Positions 31,791-33,971 of a stretch of DNA of 33,971 nucleotides are shown here, one piece after another. The position numbers were made by a program, and so were the translations under genes. The notes below the pieces were generated by a model, which worked only from the letters and a program-made list of their open reading frames with translations, was not told the DNA's origin and searched no databases. This DNA comes from Clostridiales bacterium (lineage in GTDB: Bacteria > Bacillota > Clostridia > Lachnospirales > Lachnospiraceae). The stretch lies in contig JAQYAH010000041.1 in the NCBI GenBank assembly GCA_029227635.1, positions 1 to 33,971 on the forward strand, read 5' to 3'. The first letter of the stretch is position 1; every line of letters begins with the position of its first letter.

Positions 31791-32300
31791 GTGGACGAAA
31801 CTAAAAGCATAAGTTTTGATGTACAGATGAACGAAGAATATCTGTCAGATTTCCTGACTCACCATACTTACACCAGCTTTTCCGGTATTGCTCAGCTGGT
31901 TATCGGATTTCTGGGATTTTTCGCCATGATCTTCTTTTTCTTTTTCCAGCATGACCTCCAGAACGGACTGATCTTTCTGGTGCTGGATGTTCTGATCTTT
32001 TTCTATGTTCCCTATCAGAACACGAAGAAGGCCAAGAAGCAGGCCCAGAACGATGCCTTTAAGAAGCCTCTTCACTACACCATAAGCGAGGAAGGCCTCA
32101 CTGTGGAGCAGGATGGAGAGAGCCAGACTGTGAAGTGGCGCAACATCCAGAAGCTTACTTCTACCAGAAAGAGCTACCTGGTATATCTCGGAAAGCTTAA
32201 TGCCATCGTACTTCCCTTTGGAGAACTGGGAGACAAGAGAGGCAAGGCGATTGAGCTTCTGAAGGAGTATGTTCCCGCGGGAAGGATCAAGATAAAATAG
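31791..32300 (+). CDS. YcxB-like membrane protein
   Basis: 169 residues, translated from GTG 31791, 8 nt after GGGAGG. An in-frame extension back to 31686 runs through the ribosome site and the likely promoter and is rejected. About 40 cytosolic residues precede two hydrophobic helices (GIAQLVIGFLGFFAMIFFFF and LIFLVLDVLIFFYVPY). The C-terminal part, with HYTISEEGLTVEQDGESQTV and WRNIQKLTSTRKSYLVYLG, matches the YcxB-like domain, a pleckstrin-like fold of unknown function. It is the first gene of a transcript whose other members act in tRNA modification. Function unknown. Confidence 0.8.
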   Translation: MDETKSISFDVQMNEEYLSDFLTHHTYTSFSGIAQLVIGFLGFFAMIFFFFFQHDLQNGLIFLVLDVLIFFYVPYQNTKKAKKQAQNDAFKKPLHYTISEEGLTVEQDGESQTVKWRNIQKLTSTRKSYLVYLGKLNAIVLPFGELGDKRGKAIELLKEYVPAGRIKIK

Positions 32301-32301
32301 T

Positions 32302-32733
32302 ATGGGAAGAGTTTACGAATCTTTTTCAGCAAAAGACACCGCCGACATAGGAAGGGAGATCGCAAGGGAAGCGAAGCCCGGAGAGGTCTATGCCCTTGTG
32401 GGAGATCTTGGCACCGGAAAGACAGCTTTTTCCGGAGGTTTTGCAAAGGGGCTTGGTATCACCGAGCCGGTCACCTCCCCGACTTTTACTATTGTTATGG
32501 AATACAACGAGGGAAGACTTCCCCTTTATCACTTTGATGTATATAGGTTGGCGGACGAGTCGGAACTGGATGAAATCGGATTTTTTGAGTACATCGACGG
32601 GGAAGGGGTTTCCCTGATCGAGTGGGCAGATCTCATCCGGGACCTTTTGCCTGAGGGAACGGTGATGATCAGTATCGCCAAGGATCTCAGCAAAGGTTTT
32701 GATTACAGACGAATAGAGATAGAGGAGCTTTGA
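32302..32733 (+). CDS. tsaE: tRNA threonylcarbamoyladenosine biosynthesis ATPase TsaE
   Basis: 143-residue P-loop ATPase required with TsaB and TsaD for the t6A37 modification of ANN-reading tRNAs. Walker A is GDLGTGKTAF (34-43). TSPTFTIVMEY is the switch segment, LPLYHFDVYRL and SLIEWADLI are family motifs. Its ATG is 1 nt after the ycxB-like stop codon and tsaB starts 1 nt after its own stop, so translation is tightly coupled. Confidence 0.95.
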   Translation: MGRVYESFSAKDTADIGREIAREAKPGEVYALVGDLGTGKTAFSGGFAKGLGITEPVTSPTFTIVMEYNEGRLPLYHFDVYRLADESELDEIGFFEYIDGEGVSLIEWADLIRDLLPEGTVMISIAKDLSKGFDYRRIEIEEL

Positions 32734-32734
32734 G

Positions 32735-33448
32735 ATGATCATACTTGCTATTGAAAGCTCGGGAATCACTGCCGGTGCTGCCCTTTTGGATGAGGAGCGG
32801 GTACTGGCAGAATTTTCTACTGCGAATAAGAAGACACACTCCCAAACCCTTTTGCCTATGATCGATATGATCACCGAGAGGGCCGGTATCTGCAAGAAGG
32901 ATATCGGGGCAGTGGCAGTCTCCGTGGGACCGGGGTCATTTACCGGCCTCAGGATCGGAGTTGCAACCGCCAAGGGAATCGGAATGGCGCTTGGGATCCC
33001 TCTCGTGGGAGTATCCACGCTGGAAGGTCTGGCCTACAACTTAAAGGGGCACGGGGGACTTATCTGTCCCATGATCGATGCCCGAAGAAATGAGGTGTTC
33101 TGCGGACTCTATCGCTTTGTGAAAGAGGAACTTGAGACGGTGATGAAGCCCTGCTCCATGCCGGCGGGGGAGCTTTTTGCTCTGTTGAACGAGAGAGGAG
33201 AGCAGGTGACTTTCCTTGGAGACGGAGCCGATGTCCAGAAAGTACACATCTCGGAGGAGGTCCGGGTGCCTTTTGCTTTTGCAGGAGTGCAGCACAACCT
33301 ACAGCGGGCGGCATCCGTGGGAGCTTTAGGACTCAAGTATCTGAAGGAAGGCCGGGGAGAAGCGGCGGAAGAGCTTAGTCCGGTGTACCTGAAGATGACC
33401 CAGGCAGAGAGAGAAAGAATGGAGAGGCTTAGAAGGAAGAATGACTAA
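32735..33448 (+). CDS. tsaB: tRNA threonylcarbamoyladenosine biosynthesis protein TsaB
   Basis: 237-residue actin-like (ASKHA) protein, the scaffold partner of TsaD in t6A synthesis. ILAIESSGITAGAALLDE starts the fold; AVSVGPGSFTGLRIGVATAK is the TsaB signature, and LICPMIDARRNEVFCGLY follows. It lacks the metal-binding histidines of TsaD, as TsaB proteins do. The end overlaps rimI by 8 nt. tsaD itself is not in the window. Confidence 0.95.
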   Translation: MIILAIESSGITAGAALLDEERVLAEFSTANKKTHSQTLLPMIDMITERAGICKKDIGAVAVSVGPGSFTGLRIGVATAKGIGMALGIPLVGVSTLEGLAYNLKGHGGLICPMIDARRNEVFCGLYRFVKEELETVMKPCSMPAGELFALLNERGEQVTFLGDGADVQKVHISEEVRVPFAFAGVQHNLQRAASVGALGLKYLKEGRGEAAEELSPVYLKMTQAERERMERLRRKND

Positions 33449-33893
33449 TGTTGAAGTAGCCACCATGGAAGATCTAGAGGGAATCTGTGACCTGGAGTCA
33501 CGGGTCTTTTCCGAGATCTGGCACAAGACTTCCATTGAGAATTCCATTGCAAAAGACGATATCACGGTGCTTGTAGCCCGGGATTTGGGCAAGGTCGTGG
33601 GATACATGATCTATTACCATATAGTGGACGAAGGGGAGATAATGAGGGTGGCTGTAGATCCGGCCTACCGAAGAAAAGGAATTGCCAGGTCCATACTGAA
33701 CACAATGATCGAGAGAGGCCCCGAAGAAAGCCTCATCGATTATTCGCTGGAAGTCAGAGAGAGCAACGAGGCGGCCATCGCCCTGTACCACAGCTTTGAC
33801 TTTACGATTGAAGGAAAAAGACGGGCTTACTACAGAAACCCGACAGAGGACGGACTCATTATGTGGCGATGGGGAGACCGTCAGGAAGGATGA
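33441..33893 (+). CDS. rimI: Ribosomal protein S18-alanine N-acetyltransferase
   Basis: 150-residue GNAT acetyltransferase. EIMRVAVDPAYRRKGIARSIL carries the acetyl-CoA pyrophosphate loop (RRKGIA), and LEVRESNEAAIALYHSFDF is the RimI-typical motif near the C-terminus. RimI acetylates the N-terminus of S18; the position directly after tsaB is a common arrangement in Firmicutes. The start is inside tsaB. Confidence 0.93.
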   Translation: MTNVEVATMEDLEGICDLESRVFSEIWHKTSIENSIAKDDITVLVARDLGKVVGYMIYYHIVDEGEIMRVAVDPAYRRKGIARSILNTMIERGPEESLIDYSLEVRESNEAAIALYHSFDFTIEGKRRAYYRNPTEDGLIMWRWGDRQEG

Positions 33894-33896
33894 TTT

Positions 33897-33971
33897 ATGC
33901 TTGATATCTGCTTGCTTGGAACCGGTGGAATGATGCCGCTTCCATATAGATATCTTACATCACTGATGATG
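33897..33971 (+). CDS. rnz: Ribonuclease Z, N-terminal fragment (runs off window)
   Basis: Only 25 codons are present: MLDICLLGTGGMMPLPYRYL followed by TSLMM. LLGTGG and MPLPxRxLTS are the start of the metallo-beta-lactamase fold of clostridial RNase Z, which trims tRNA 3' ends. It begins 3 nt after the rimI stop and completes a tRNA-oriented operon. The call rests on a short segment. Confidence 0.75.
   Translation, partial: MLDICLLGTGGMMPLPYRYLTSLMM

Noticed and set aside
1-33971. CRISPR arrays, tRNA/rRNA genes, insertion sequences, attachment sites
   Set aside because: No regularly spaced repeats, cloverleaf or ribosomal segments, or transposase/integrase motifs were seen on either strand.

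Overview
The window looks like a chromosomal segment from an anaerobic Firmicute of the Lachnospiraceae (Butyrivibrio-like) type. This is inferred from gene content and not from a database search. The supporting content is a murB-whiA-HPr-like cluster, a type III glutamine synthetase, a pyrophosphate-type phosphofructokinase, a DUF1846 (UPF0371) protein, a tsaE-tsaB-rimI-rnz operon, strong AGGAGG-type ribosome sites and sigma-A-like TTGACA/TATAAT promoters. I saw no tRNA, rRNA, CRISPR array, transposase or phage gene.

Layout. 1-1500: a BMP-family lipoprotein (minus strand) with its own promoter and terminator, followed by one copy of an 86-nt dispersed element. 1516-2828: an unannotated 43-residue membrane peptide coupled to a CPA2-type cation/proton antiporter. 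2906-14483: a DeoR-type regulator divergent from a 10.5 kb operon encoding an FGGY kinase, a spermidine/iron/phosphonate-type ABC transporter (binding protein, fused permease, ATPase), a class I aldolase of the LsrF/FbaB type, a zinc alcohol dehydrogenase, a DUF3604 PHP-like metalloenzyme and a creatininase-family amidohydrolase. 14555-17002: a DUF1846 protein and a lipid kinase on the minus strand. 17168-22337: murB, whiA, a Crh-like HPr without the phosphorylatable histidine, a second lipid kinase and glutamine synthetase III. 22407-22492: the second copy of the 86-nt element. 22548-25398: a membrane Ser/Thr kinase overlapping a gene for an Ig-like surface protein. 25703-30836: PPi-phosphofructokinase (minus), proA, a FAD dehydrogenase with a four-cysteine cluster, and azlCD. 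30904-33971: an SDR oxidoreductase (minus), then a YcxB-like protein, tsaE, tsaB, rimI and the first 25 codons of rnz, which runs off the window.

The most novel-looking parts are: (1) the two 86-nt elements, about 91% identical by hand alignment, each lying a few bases past the U-tract of an intrinsic terminator, in the same orientation as the terminated gene, and foldable into two hairpins; (2) the DeoR-controlled operon, which combines a sugar-kinase/aldolase/dehydrogenase logic with a transporter class not usual for sugars and two poorly assigned hydrolases; (3) the micropeptide-antiporter pair; (4) the Asp15/Ser46 HPr-like protein beside whiA; (5) the kinase/Ig-protein pair. The substrate of the operon cannot be read from the sequence.
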